A stretch of DNA of 38,610 nt, from the NCBI GenBank assembly GCA_021775455.1, contig JAJFHU010000048.1, forward strand, positions 1-38,610, read 5' to 3'. Position 1 is the first letter of the stretch, and the number at the start of each line of letters is the position of its first letter. The notes beneath the pieces were generated by a model. It had not been told where the DNA came from, did not search any database, and was given only the letters and a program-made list of their open reading frames with translations. The position numbers were made by a program, and so were the translations under genes. Below, one piece after another: positions 15,685-24,781 of this stretch. This stretch comes from Hyphomicrobiales bacterium. Lineage in GTDB: Bacteria > Pseudomonadota > Alphaproteobacteria > Rhizobiales > Rhizobiaceae.

Positions 15685-16374
15685 CTAGCTCGAATAATCG
15701 AATGAATATCCCGCGCCTCGCACAGTGCGGACAGGATTGGTTTCCCTGCCACGCGTGATAGCCCGTCGCAACCGTCCTACATGAACATCAACCGTGCGCT
15801 CATCAATATAATTTTCCCGACCCCAAACATTGTTGAGCAATTGCTCCCGGGAAAATACCCTTCCGGGAGCGCTCATAAAAAATTCCAGCAACCGATATTC
15901 AGTTGGCCCCAATCGAACCTCGCGACCATTGCGATGAACCCGATGTTTTTCCCTGTCGAGTTCAATATCACCGTGACTAAGAATGGTTGAAGTTGCAGCA
16001 GGGTTGGCTCTTCTCAACGTAGCTTTAATGCGTGCCAACAATTCCGGCACAGAAAAGGGCTTTACAATAAAATCGTCTGCACCGGTTTGAAGTCCCCGAA
16101 CCCGTTCAGATTCTTCTCCACGTGCAGTCAGCATGATTATCGGTAGCTGCTCGGTTTCCGATTTCATACGCAGCCTTCGGCATAATTCTATTCCGGAAAG
16201 GCCGGGTAACATCCAGTCGAGCAACAACAAGTCTGGTACAATTTCTTGCAGCCTAAGTTCTGCCGCGTCGCCGCGGTTATAGACTTCAACTTCGTATCCT
16301 TCCGCTTCGAGATTGTATTTCAGTAAACTCGAAAGCGCTTCTTCGTCTTCAACCACCATTACCATTGGATGCAT
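15685..16374 (-). CDS. phoB: Phosphate regulon response regulator PhoB
   Basis: OmpR-family response regulator, 229 residues. The receiver domain (1-120) has the acidic pocket near VVEDEE, the phosphoacceptor aspartate D53 in LLLLDWMLPG, the switch threonine in MLTARGEE and K105 in DFIVKPFS. The winged-helix domain (about 130-229) has GPTEYRLLEFF and the recognition helix YIDERTVDVHVGRLRRAI, followed by VRGAGYSF. Phosphorylated by PhoR in low phosphate, it binds PHO boxes such as the one before pstS. It is last in the pst operon, 34 bases after phoU. Confidence 0.95.
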   Translation of the reverse strand: MHPMVMVVEDEEALSSLLKYNLEAEGYEVEVYNRGDAAELRLQEIVPDLLLLDWMLPGLSGIELCRRLRMKSETEQLPIIMLTARGEESERVRGLQTGADDFIVKPFSVPELLARIKATLRRANPAATSTILSHGDIELDREKHRVHRNGREVRLGPTEYRLLEFFMSAPGRVFSREQLLNNVWGRENYIDERTVDVHVGRLRRAITRGRETNPVRTVRGAGYSFDYSS

Positions 16375-16408
16375 GGAGTTTTCCTCACGAAGTCAGAAAT
16401 TCAAATAA

Positions 16409-17095
16409 TCAATCTTGATCATCATCTTCAAGAATATTGGAGCTACCGGTTACAATGTAATGAATGGTTTCCGCCAAGTTGGTGGCGTGATCTCCAACCC
16501 GTTCCATGTTCTTTGCACAAAACAACAAATGAATGCAAAATGTCATATTGCGCGGATCTTCCATCATGTAGGTCAACAGTTCTCGAAATACCGACGTGTA
16601 CAAATTGTCAATTTCATCGTCCCGCTCCCAGATTTCCCGTGCCTCGGCGGTATCCTTGTTAACGTAAGCATCAAGCGCATCCTTCAACTGCTCCAATGCG
16701 CTATCGGTAAGATGTTGCAAACCGCGCAACAATTTCTTGGGGGGAAGATGATCCTCGATCCGAAGAGACCGCTTGGCGACATTTTTCCCAAGATCACCAA
16801 TCCGCTCAAGATCTGTTGAAATTCGCAGTGCTCCGATCACTTCGCGGAGATCTTGTGCCATGGGTTGGCGCTTCGCGATCATCAAGACCGCAGCCTCATC
16901 AACTTCACGCTGAAGATTACCGAGAACCTTGTCTTCCTTGATGATTGCCTTGCACATTTCCTTGTCGGATGATTTCAATGCAACCATAGAGCGGGCAAGC
17001 ATGCTCTCTGCTATACCACCCATCTCCGATACTTTGGAAATAATGAAGTTCAGATCATCATCGAATGCTGAAACTGTATGATCGCTAAGTGTCAC
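16409..17095 (-). CDS. phoU: Phosphate signalling/transport accessory protein PhoU
   Basis: A 228-residue, mostly helical cytoplasmic protein built of two PhoU three-helix repeats (about 15-110 and 115-210). Both carry the metal-binding acidic signature: LERIGDLGKNVAKRS in the first and MERVGDHATNLAETIHY in the second. It links the PstSCAB transporter to PhoR and keeps the kinase off when phosphate is plentiful. Start is GTG 17095, preceded by AAGGAAA at good spacing. It lies 20 bases after pstB. Confidence 0.95.
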   Translation of the reverse strand: MTLSDHTVSAFDDDLNFIISKVSEMGGIAESMLARSMVALKSSDKEMCKAIIKEDKVLGNLQREVDEAAVLMIAKRQPMAQDLREVIGALRISTDLERIGDLGKNVAKRSLRIEDHLPPKKLLRGLQHLTDSALEQLKDALDAYVNKDTAEAREIWERDDEIDNLYTSVFRELLTYMMEDPRNMTFCIHLLFCAKNMERVGDHATNLAETIHYIVTGSSNILEDDDQD

Positions 17096-17115
17096 GACTT
17101 GTTTTCCTTTAAATC

Positions 17116-17937
17116 TTAACCGTACCTGCCAGTGATATAGGCTTGGGTCTTTTCATCGCTCGGATTTGTAAATATCGTATCCGTATCATCGACCTCTACC
17201 AAGACACCCAAATGAAACATCGCTGTGCGTTGAGAAACACGAGCAGCCTGTTGCATGGAATGGGTTACGATGACGATCGTGTAATTTTCCCGTAACTCAT
17301 CGATGAGTTCTTCAACTCTTGCTGTAGCAATCGGGTCAAGCGCTGAGCACGGCTCATCCATCAATATCACCTCTGGGCTGACCGCAATTGCCCGAGCAAT
17401 GCACAGGCGCTGTTGTTGTCCACCTGAAAGTCCAGTACCCGGCTCATGAAGACGATCTTTTACCTCCTCAAACAACCCGGCTTTTTTCAGGCTTGTCACA
17501 ACAACTTCTTCCAGATCTCGTTTGCCGGAAACCAGGCCGTGAATCTTTGGTCCATAGGCAACATTTTCGAAAATCGATTTTGGGAATGGATTTGGTTTCT
17601 GAAAAACCATCCCTACCCTTGCGCGCAATTCAACGACATCAATGTCCGGGTCATAAACATCCATGTCATCCAGATGGATCGACCCTTCAACCCTGCATAT
17701 ATCAATCGTGTCATTCATGCGGTTAAGACAGCGAAGAAAGGTAGATTTGCCACAACCAGATGGGCCGATTAGCGCTGTGACCTGCTTTTGGTTGATATCA
17801 AGATCAACATCAAACAGTGCCTGTTTTTCGGCGTAGAACACGGATACATCCCGGCAACGCATTTTCAATGGTTTTGAGCTTTGCCCATTTTCGGTCATTT
17901 CGTTATTTTCTTTCAACGATACTACGCCTGTATCCAT
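17116..17937 (-). CDS. pstB: Phosphate ABC transporter ATP-binding protein
   Basis: ATPase of the high-affinity phosphate importer, 273 residues. Visible motifs: Walker A GPSGCGKS (58-65), Q-loop in [15 protein letters not shown] signature [14 protein letters not shown], Walker [14 protein letters not shown] and switch histidine in [11 protein letters not shown]. The TGRYG C-terminus is a PstB hallmark. The open frame reaches 18129, inside pstA; ATG 17937 is chosen because GGAG lies eight bases upstream, 17 bases after the pstA stop. The first 25 residues before [11 protein letters not shown] are low-conservation. Confidence 0.95.
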   Translation of the reverse strand: MDTGVVSLKENNEMTENGQSSKPLKMRCRDVSVFYAEKQALFDVDLDINQKQVTALIGPSGCGKSTFLRCLNRMNDTIDICRVEGSIHLDDMDVYDPDIDVVELRARVGMVFQKPNPFPKSIFENVAYGPKIHGLVSGKRDLEEVVVTSLKKAGLFEEVKDRLHEPGTGLSGGQQQRLCIARAIAVSPEVILMDEPCSALDPIATARVEELIDELRENYTIVIVTHSMQQAARVSQRTAMFHLGVLVEVDDTDTIFTNPSDEKTQAYITGRYG

Positions 17938-17954
17938 ACCTAATCTCCACTCAA

Positions 17955-19736
17955 TTACCAACGCCGCTCGAAACGGTTTCGCAGGAACACCGCCAACGCA
18001 TTCATCAAAATCAGGAATACAAGCAGTATGATAATGGCTGCCGCTGTCTTTTGCTGAAACGCAATTTCCGGAAAATCCGCCCACATGAATATTTGAACCG
18101 GCAGAACTGTTGCCGGATCTGTAAACCATCCCGGAATATCTACAATGAATGCAACCATTCCAATCATGAGAAGTGGAGCAGATTCACCCAAAGCACGGGA
18201 CATACCGATAATAGTGCCGGTCAATACACCCGGCATTGCCAGCGGCAACACATGATGAAAGACCACTTGAACCCGTGATGCCCCGATACCCAAAGCAGCT
18301 TCACGTATGGAAGGCGGGACGGATTTAAATACCGCCCTGGCTGTAATGATGATCGTCGGTAACGTCATCAACGCCAAGACCATACCACCCGTAACAGCAG
18401 CCGATCGGGGAGAAAACCCGCCAATAGTCAGGCTGCCCATTTGAACACCGTTGACGATAATACCCAATCCCAAAAGGCCAAAAACAATCGATGGCACTGC
18501 TGCCAGATTGTTGATGTTGACCTCAATAAATTCGGTGAAACGGTTTTTGGGTGCAAACTCTTCAAGGTATATCGCAGCAGCAACACCTATGGGGAATGAC
18601 ATGAACAACGTTACTACCATTGTCAGGAACGAGCCTACAATTGCACCCCAAATGCCCGCCATCTCCGGTTCGCGACTGGCTCCCGATGTGAAGAAAATCG
18701 TATTCCAGCGATTTTCAATCAGGCCGTTTTCGCGCAACTCCTCAATCCAGATAATCTCCCTGTCTGAGATCTTGCGTTCTGACTCTGGTTGAGAAATCGT
18801 GACAATACTCCATTCTCCAGCTGAAGCCTGTCCCGCAGAATTCAACGGTTTGTAAACTTCACCGCTTACCCCGTTTCGGGTTACTGCCGTCACCCGTACG
18901 ATACCCTCATTGATAAAAACCAGTATGGAAGGCATGTCGCTCGTCAGTAGTTTTTCGCTACCGGTTTCTGTCAAACGTGTGTTCAAGCTGTCCCGTTGTG
19001 CATTGAGTTGGGAAATTTTGGCCTTAACCGTTTCCAACCTTGTAAGCACTGCTTGCTTTTGCTCACCCTCAAGATTGGTACTTCTGTTTTCAAGGCTAGC
19101 CAGGGATCGACCTTGAGCGGTGATCTGTCTTTCAAGTTTCGCCGCCTGGGCGCGAAGTGCATTATCGGCAATTTCCACTACCGGGGCAAAAGTTGCACCA
19201 ACTGCAACAATCTCGATCTCGTCTTCTACACCGGTTGGAAGAGCCGCATTTGCCGCCGGCATTAATTCAGGTGCAAGCGCTGGGTCCTTCAAATAAAGAT
19301 CCGCCGTGTCTGACAGGGGAATACTCAATGTTTGGACGGAACCGGCAAGTTTCGGCTGATTGCTAACCTCTCGCTGAAGTATGATAGATGCACCGGCCGA
19401 AAGGATGCCGCGCAGTGCACGCTTGTTTTTCCGACCTGACACATACGGAAATTTTTTCTTCAGAGCGTCACCAAGTATTCCCCGATAATCCCCAGTCGGG
19501 ATATTTTGCCCATCAACAGCCGACAAGTCCACCGACAGGGCAACATAGTTGTGCGAAAACGCCGGTAATGCCTTCATGACAATATTGGATAGCAGCAACA
19601 CCAAAAATCCGAGAGCAAGTACAACGGCGGCAAGGCCCAACGCCTTGAACCGCCTTTCCGCAGCTTTGCGCCGAGCAGTGTGGCGCTGACGAGTTTCCAT
19701 TGTAATAGTCAGTTTTGAGATGGCTGTGTCAGTCAT
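17955..19736 (-). CDS. pstA: Phosphate ABC transporter permease PstA with large periplasmic extension
   Basis: Membrane permease of the phosphate importer, 593 residues, about twice the E. coli protein. Membrane segment one is at about 33-56; a periplasmic region of some 300 residues follows (57-360), resembling the DUF3333 extension of rhizobial PstA but with an added coiled coil at about 195-260 (heptads of L, Q, E, K). The transport core at 362-593 has five further segments and the EAA loop [13 protein letters not shown] that docks to PstB. I start at ATG 19736 (MTDTAISK), overlapping the pstC stop by eight bases with GGGAAC upstream, instead of the in-frame 19760 codon. Confidence 0.93.
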   Translation of the reverse strand: MTDTAISKLTITMETRQRHTARRKAAERRFKALGLAAVVLALGFLVLLLSNIVMKALPAFSHNYVALSVDLSAVDGQNIPTGDYRGILGDALKKKFPYVSGRKNKRALRGILSAGASIILQREVSNQPKLAGSVQTLSIPLSDTADLYLKDPALAPELMPAANAALPTGVEDEIEIVAVGATFAPVVEIADNALRAQAAKLERQITAQGRSLASLENRSTNLEGEQKQAVLTRLETVKAKISQLNAQRDSLNTRLTETGSEKLLTSDMPSILVFINEGIVRVTAVTRNGVSGEVYKPLNSAGQASAGEWSIVTISQPESERKISDREIIWIEELRENGLIENRWNTIFFTSGASREPEMAGIWGAIVGSFLTMVVTLFMSFPIGVAAAIYLEEFAPKNRFTEFIEVNINNLAAVPSIVFGLLGLGIIVNGVQMGSLTIGGFSPRSAAVTGGMVLALMTLPTIIITARAVFKSVPPSIREAALGIGASRVQVVFHHVLPLAMPGVLTGTIIGMSRALGESAPLLMIGMVAFIVDIPGWFTDPATVLPVQIFMWADFPEIAFQQKTAAAIIILLVFLILMNALAVFLRNRFERRW

Positions 19737-21120
19737 ATTGTTCCCGGTATTTCTGCACAACCCGAAGTGCGATGATATTCAATACCAACGTGATGAAAAA
19801 CAGAACCAAACCCAAGGCAAAGGCAGCAAGCGTCTTGGCACTGTCAAATTCCTGATCACCCACCAAAAGTGTAACAATTTGAACAGTTACCGTTGTTACC
19901 GCTTCAAGCGGATTGATGGTTAAATTCGCTGCGGTACCTGCTGCCATGAACACGATCATGGTTTCGCCAATTGCCCGGCTGATTGCCAGCATCATTGCTG
20001 CAACAATTCCCGGTAGCGCAGCAGGTAAAACAACCTTGCGGATGGTCTCGGATTTTGTTGCCCCCAATCCCGCCGAACCGTCGCGAAGGGATTGCGGCAC
20101 AGCATTGATCACATCATCGGACAAGGACGAAACAAACGGGATGATCATGATCCCCATGACCAGACCGGCGGCCAACGCTGATTCTGAAGATACGGAAAGC
20201 CCAAACGATTCTCCCCATCCCCTGATAGCTGGAGCGACCGTAAGGGCTGCAAAAAAACCGTAAACCACCGTTGGAATCCCCGCCAGAATTTCAAGCAGCG
20301 GTTTCGCAATTGCCCTGAAACGGCTGCTTGCATAGTCAGACAGATATATAGCTGCCATAAGTCCAATGGGACCGGCAACCGCCATCGCGATAATTGTTAC
20401 CAGAAATGTTCCCAAAAACAGTGGAATCGCGCCAAATATTTTGGAATTGTCATCCGCCAGCGCTTCAGCCCCGGCGCCCTCAAAAGCACTTTGCGGGCTC
20501 CAGTGAAGGCCGAAGAGAAAATCCAGTAATGGGACTTTACCAAAGAAGCGAACACTCTCGAATATTAGTGAGAGAACAATCCCGATCGTGGTAAAGATCG
20601 CAACAACTGAGCAAACCAATACAATCCAGCGAATGGTTTTTTCCACCACATGGCGGGATCGATTTTGCACTGATATCTGTCGATATGCATGGAAAAATCC
20701 CGCTGCCATAAGCAGCAACACAAAACTGGTTAGCAACCAATCACTTGTTCCGTTTAGTTTCGAAAGATACTGCGCGGCTAAAACATGAACTTCATCGCGA
20801 TTACTGGCGATACCACCATCCACAATTGCGTTTACGTCACGCAGGAAAGCCTGAAGTTGCGGCAAGCCCAAACCGTTGACATGATCGGCAAATTCCCGCT
20901 TTAGGGCGCCTTCGATAATTCTGGAAGCAAAGAAATTCCAGACTGGAATGAGCAGCAAAGCAGGGAATGCAGTAAGAATGACTGTGTAAAGGCCGTGATA
21001 ATCCGGACGCGAATGCAATGCCGCCAATTCGCTTCCAGCCAGCTTAACCGCCTTGGTTCTGCCAGCCCAGAAAGCAATGAACACCACTCCAATCAAACAA
21101 ATTAGCAAATAGCTTGTCAC
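19729..21120 (-). CDS. pstC: Phosphate ABC transporter permease PstC
   Basis: Partner permease of PstA, 463 residues. Two N-terminal membrane segments (about 3-20 and 47-65) bracket a short loop; a periplasmic stretch (66-130) leads to a third segment near 135-155 and then the six-segment transport core, with the PstB-docking loop SAGLGATKSETIRKVVLP. This longer N-terminus is usual in rhizobial-type PstC. The start is GTG 21120 with a weak GGG upstream. It follows pstS after 179 bases that contain two inverted repeats and is translationally coupled to pstA. Confidence 0.94.
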   Translation of the reverse strand: MTSYLLICLIGVVFIAFWAGRTKAVKLAGSELAALHSRPDYHGLYTVILTAFPALLLIPVWNFFASRIIEGALKREFADHVNGLGLPQLQAFLRDVNAIVDGGIASNRDEVHVLAAQYLSKLNGTSDWLLTSFVLLLMAAGFFHAYRQISVQNRSRHVVEKTIRWIVLVCSVVAIFTTIGIVLSLIFESVRFFGKVPLLDFLFGLHWSPQSAFEGAGAEALADDNSKIFGAIPLFLGTFLVTIIAMAVAGPIGLMAAIYLSDYASSRFRAIAKPLLEILAGIPTVVYGFFAALTVAPAIRGWGESFGLSVSSESALAAGLVMGIMIIPFVSSLSDDVINAVPQSLRDGSAGLGATKSETIRKVVLPAALPGIVAAMMLAISRAIGETMIVFMAAGTAANLTINPLEAVTTVTVQIVTLLVGDQEFDSAKTLAAFALGLVLFFITLVLNIIALRVVQKYREQYD

Positions 21121-21299
21121 TTCAAATCAACCCGTTTCACTACGTAATTTTGACCTGCGTTTTTTGCTCAAGCGAGAATTCGGAATATCCCGCTTTGTAT
21201 TCACCCAAAGCCAACCCGTTTGGAATGGGCAAACCCGCCAATCCACAGAAGACCGGCGGGCCGTTTCTCCTCAACCAGCAGTTAGCTGGCATCTCCCGA
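21121..21299 (-). other. pstS-pstC intercistronic region with two inverted repeats
   Basis: On the minus strand just after the pstS stop, CCAGC/GCTGG (21289-21285 with 21279-21275) forms a small hairpin. Further on CCCGCC/GGCGGG (21260-21255 with 21239-21234) with a 15-base loop is followed by TTT. Such structures commonly protect or partially terminate the message so that the binding protein PstS is made in excess over the membrane subunits; that role here is inferred. Confidence 0.5.
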
Positions 21300-22328
21300 T
21301 TACATTGCCAGCGGTGTAAGAGACCGTGCAGATTCAGATACTGCTCTACGAAGTTCTTCGGTCAATGGGATTAATCCTTTTTCTGCCAGATAACCATCGT
21401 CACCCCAAGTGCCTTCTGCGGTAAACTCAGCCACAAATTCCTCAATACCGGGAACCACACCGACATGCTCTTTCTTGACGTAGAAGTACAGTGAACGTGA
21501 AATTGGGTACTCGCCGTCAGCTATTGCGTCAAACTCAGGAGCTGCACCGCCAACGGTTGCACCTTTCAGTTTGTCACTGTTCTGGTCAAGAAATGAGAAA
21601 CCAAAGATGCCAACTGCATTCGGATTGGCTTCCAGTTTTTGAACGATTAGATTGTCATTCTCGCCAACTTCGATATATGCGCCATCCTCACGAACTGCAT
21701 GGGCAACTTTCTTGAACGCTTTCTTGTCTGCACTTTTCATGTCTGCAAGCATCTGGATTTTCTTTGCCCCACCTTCAAGTGCAAGCTCCGCAAACGCATC
21801 GCGGGTACCTGAGGTTGGCGGCGGACCCATAACTTCAATTTTAACATTTGGCAGAGACGGATCGACGTCAGCCCAGGTTTTGTTGGGGTTGGCTACCAAC
21901 TCACCATTGACCGGAATTTCCTTCGCCAGGGCAAGGAAAATTTGTTCCGGAGTGACGGCAAGTTCAATACCATCTTTTGCCGAAGCAAGTACAATACCAT
22001 CAAACCCGATTTTCACTTCAACCGGTGTTACGCCATTCTCAACGCATTTCTGGAACTCTTTTTCCTTAATGCGCCGGGAAGAGTTGGTGACATCAGGTGT
22101 CGCTTCACCAACTCCAGCGCAGAAAAGCTTCATGCCACCGCCGGAACCGGTCGATTCAACGACTGGTGTCTTGAACGGTGTTTTTTGACCAAACTGCTCG
22201 GCAACCGAGGTAGAGAATGGAAAAACAGTGGAAGAACCAACGATCTGAATTTGATCGCGAGCCATGGAAAGTGTTGTACTTGCTATGATTATTACACCAG
22301 CAATCAGGGCAACTTTGCTCAATTTCAT
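21300..22328 (-). CDS. pstS: Periplasmic phosphate-binding protein PstS
   Basis: Captures phosphate in the periplasm and hands it to PstCA. The 342 residues start with a signal peptide (MKLSKVALIAGVIIIASTTLSMA, cleavage near residue 23). The mature start is QIQIVGSSTVFPFS, containing the phosphate-binding SST loop; other ligand stretches are VESTGSGGGMKLFC and GPPPTSGTRDAF. Length and the two-lobe layout are normal for the alphaproteobacterial PstS type. The ATG is preceded by a clear GGAG. It is the first gene behind the PHO box. Confidence 0.95.
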   Translation of the reverse strand: MKLSKVALIAGVIIIASTTLSMARDQIQIVGSSTVFPFSTSVAEQFGQKTPFKTPVVESTGSGGGMKLFCAGVGEATPDVTNSSRRIKEKEFQKCVENGVTPVEVKIGFDGIVLASAKDGIELAVTPEQIFLALAKEIPVNGELVANPNKTWADVDPSLPNVKIEVMGPPPTSGTRDAFAELALEGGAKKIQMLADMKSADKKAFKKVAHAVREDGAYIEVGENDNLIVQKLEANPNAVGIFGFSFLDQNSDKLKGATVGGAAPEFDAIADGEYPISRSLYFYVKKEHVGVVPGIEEFVAEFTAEGTWGDDGYLAEKGLIPLTEELRRAVSESARSLTPLAM

Positions 22329-22401
22329 CGGTAATCTCCGTTAAAGCATCAAGCTTGTTAATTCTCATGGTTTACGCGGCACTATTTCAACCACTACATC
22401 T

Positions 22402-22435
22402 GTTATAGGAAGTATTTGGTAAACTAATGTGACAG
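22402..22435 (-). promoter_or_regulatory. PHO box and -10 of the pstS-pstCAB-phoUB promoter
   Basis: On the minus strand CTGTCAC, four bases, GTTTACC (22435-22418) is one good and one weak half of the PhoB 18-base repeat (consensus CTGTCAT-N4-CTGTCAT). Exactly 10 bases further is TATAAC (22407-22402) as -10, the normal geometry in which PhoB replaces the -35. Confidence 0.7.
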
Positions 22436-22482
22436 TTTAAATTGTTGATTTAGCTCATTAATACAGGTTTTGTGTATTTCAT

Positions 22483-23790
22483 TCAGGCAGCAATTGAAAA
22501 CTTCACGGAAAACCGTGAACCTTTACCGAGTTCGGATTCGACGATCAAACGGGTATTGTGCCGCTTGAGGATGTGTTTGACTATCGCAAGGCCTAATCCA
22601 GTGCCCTGTTTCTCCCTGCTTTCCACTACATCAACCCGGTAAAACCGCTCTGTAATGCGCTGCAGATCTTCGGATGCAATCCCGGACCCAAAATCGGTAA
22701 CGATTGCCTTTACCTCACCCAATGCATCATTTCCGCTTGGCATCATTTCCAATGATACAATTACCCTTTCGCCCTTTTCGCCATATTTACAGGCATTTTC
22801 CACCAGATTCTGAAACACCTGAATAAGTTCATCCCGGTCCCCAATAACGAAGACTTCCCTATGATCATTCAGTTCAAGATTGAGACTTACGTTGAGACTA
22901 TTTGCAAGCGAACCGTGAAGGGCTGTCACATAGGATAGCACCTCACACAGATTGACCTTCCCTGATGGTTTCATATGGGTTTTCATTTCAATTTGGCTCA
23001 GCGACAGCAGGTCATTGATCAACCGGGACATTCTTTCAGCCTGCTCCAGCATTACATTTACAAATTTTTTCTGTGCCGCCGGGTCCTTCTTGGCAGCTCC
23101 CTTGATTGTCTCCAGGTAACCAAGCACTGATGCAAGAGGCGTACGCAATTCGTGACTTGCATTGGCAATAAAATCAGATCGCATCTGATCGGTACGTTTG
23201 GCTTCAGTCCGGTCCTGGAAACCCAAAAGGAAAAGTCCAGATCGTGGTTCCAGGTTTTCATAACTCATTGACTGCGGAATTGGTGATATTTCAACTCCAA
23301 ACCAGCGGTCGCCACGGATGTTCGTTTTGTATTCAGTCTGATATCTGGAAGTGGATGAAAGCGCTTCTTCAATAGTGGATACCAGATGTGGGTCCCGGAA
23401 TTTGCGCGAAATCCGGCTACCCACTTCAACCGGGCCAAATACAGAATCTCCAGCCTGATTGACGAACCGGATATTGCCACTTTGGTCAATAATGTATGCC
23501 GGATATCCAATCGCATTGAGAACTGCCGTGTACACGTCCCCGACTGGTATTTCATCCTTGGTAGCAGCGTAAAATCCGTCAACTACCCCCGAATCCGGCC
23601 ATTCGGTCAAGAATACACCCAGCAAGACGATGCCCATTAACACCGCAGCGAAGATCCAGGTTTCCGGTCGATACAAGATCAGTGCCGCACACAATAAGGC
23701 AATGCACAATAACATCCCCTTTGCAGCAACCATTCGGGCAAGCCAATCAGGTTTTTTTTCAGAATCCAGTTGTGATTGAGGATCAACCAT
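22483..23790 (-). CDS. phoR: Phosphate regulon sensor kinase PhoR
   Basis: Membrane histidine kinase that phosphorylates PhoB when phosphate is low. In the 435-residue form there are two close membrane segments (about 22-60), a PAS domain (about 85-195, IGYPAYIIDQSGNIRFVNQ), the HisKA dimerisation domain with phosphoaccepting H213 in FIANASHELRTPL, and the ATPase domain with N box (LVENACKYG), G1 DFGSG and G2 GTGLGLAIVKH. I choose ATG 23790; a GTG at 23847 in frame adds 19 residues but has no ribosome site and lies in the probable ppk2 promoter. It lies upstream of pstS, separated by the PHO box, and is divergent from ppk2. Confidence 0.93.
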   Translation of the reverse strand: MVDPQSQLDSEKKPDWLARMVAAKGMLLCIALLCAALILYRPETWIFAAVLMGIVLLGVFLTEWPDSGVVDGFYAATKDEIPVGDVYTAVLNAIGYPAYIIDQSGNIRFVNQAGDSVFGPVEVGSRISRKFRDPHLVSTIEEALSSTSRYQTEYKTNIRGDRWFGVEISPIPQSMSYENLEPRSGLFLLGFQDRTEAKRTDQMRSDFIANASHELRTPLASVLGYLETIKGAAKKDPAAQKKFVNVMLEQAERMSRLINDLLSLSQIEMKTHMKPSGKVNLCEVLSYVTALHGSLANSLNVSLNLELNDHREVFVIGDRDELIQVFQNLVENACKYGEKGERVIVSLEMMPSGNDALGEVKAIVTDFGSGIASEDLQRITERFYRVDVVESREKQGTGLGLAIVKHILKRHNTRLIVESELGKGSRFSVKFSIAA

Positions 23791-23879
23791 AAAATAGTCC
23801 GGCAGTTCTGCCCCATTGTCTGGCAATTTATGAATCTGGCGATACACTATAAGTAACGGAAAGAGAAGGATCCTGTTTC

Positions 23880-24767
23880 ATGGCGTTTGAAATACCTGCT
23901 GTTGAAATATCGGTTAATGGCGCATCCGTTACGGTGGATTTGGATAGTCCGGATTTACCGGAAGAAATCACGGAGGATGCGATCTCCAGCGGCGCCTATC
24001 CATACCCCAAACGAATGAAGGGACGCGAATACGAAAACACCCTGGAAGCTCTTCAGCTTGAACTGGTCAAGCTGCAATCCTGGTTGCAGGAATCTGGTGA
24101 ACGCGCGGTACTGATATTTGAGGGGCGGGATGCCGCTGGCAAGGGAAGTACAATCAGCCGTTTCAGACAATACCTCAACCACCGGCATGCCAGAGTTGTC
24201 GCTTTACCAAAGCCTTCAGATACCGAACGCGGCCAATGGTACTTTCAGCGCTATACCGCACATTTGCCAACCGCCGGTGAAATCGTGATGTTCGACCGTT
24301 CCTGGTACAACCGCGCCGGAGTTGAGCCAGTTATGGGATTTTGCACCAAAGAGCAAAGTGAACAGTTCCTTCGCGAAGCACCCCAGTTTGAAGAGATGCT
24401 GGTTGATGAGGGAATTCACTTTTTCAAATTCTGGCTCAATGTCAGCCAGGAAATTCAAATCATCCGGTTCCATGACAGGCGACACAATCCGTTAAAGCGA
24501 TGGAAACTGTCGCCAATTGACATCAAGGCACTGTCAAAATGGGATGATTACACAAACGCCCGCAACAAGATGATGGAAGCAACGCACACTAAACACGCCC
24601 CATGGACGATTGTGCGTTCCAATGACAAGCGACGGGCCCGTATCAATGCGATCCGGCATTTCTTGCAGAGCATGGCCTACGAGGGAAAGGACGACCAGAT
24701 TGTCAGTAAAACCGATCCTGTGATACTGGGATCTGGTCCAAAATTTTTTAACGAACTCGGCGCTTGA
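23880..24767 (+). CDS. ppk2: Polyphosphate kinase 2
   Basis: Transfers phosphate between polyphosphate and nucleotides; class I PPK2 enzymes mostly use polyphosphate to make GTP or ATP from the diphosphates. The 295 residues have an N-terminal extension of about 45 residues, Walker [10 protein letters not shown] (about 84-92), the following [20 protein letters not shown] lid region and Walker [14 protein letters not shown], all diagnostic. The family length of about 300 with a single kinase domain fits class I. The ATG has AAGGA upstream. It is divergent from phoR, which ties it to phosphate physiology, although I see no clear PHO box of its own. Confidence 0.92.
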   Translation: MAFEIPAVEISVNGASVTVDLDSPDLPEEITEDAISSGAYPYPKRMKGREYENTLEALQLELVKLQSWLQESGERAVLIFEGRDAAGKGSTISRFRQYLNHRHARVVALPKPSDTERGQWYFQRYTAHLPTAGEIVMFDRSWYNRAGVEPVMGFCTKEQSEQFLREAPQFEEMLVDEGIHFFKFWLNVSQEIQIIRFHDRRHNPLKRWKLSPIDIKALSKWDDYTNARNKMMEATHTKHAPWTIVRSNDKRRARINAIRHFLQSMAYEGKDDQIVSKTDPVILGSGPKFFNELGA

Positions 24768-24781
24768 AGAAACCAGTTTAC

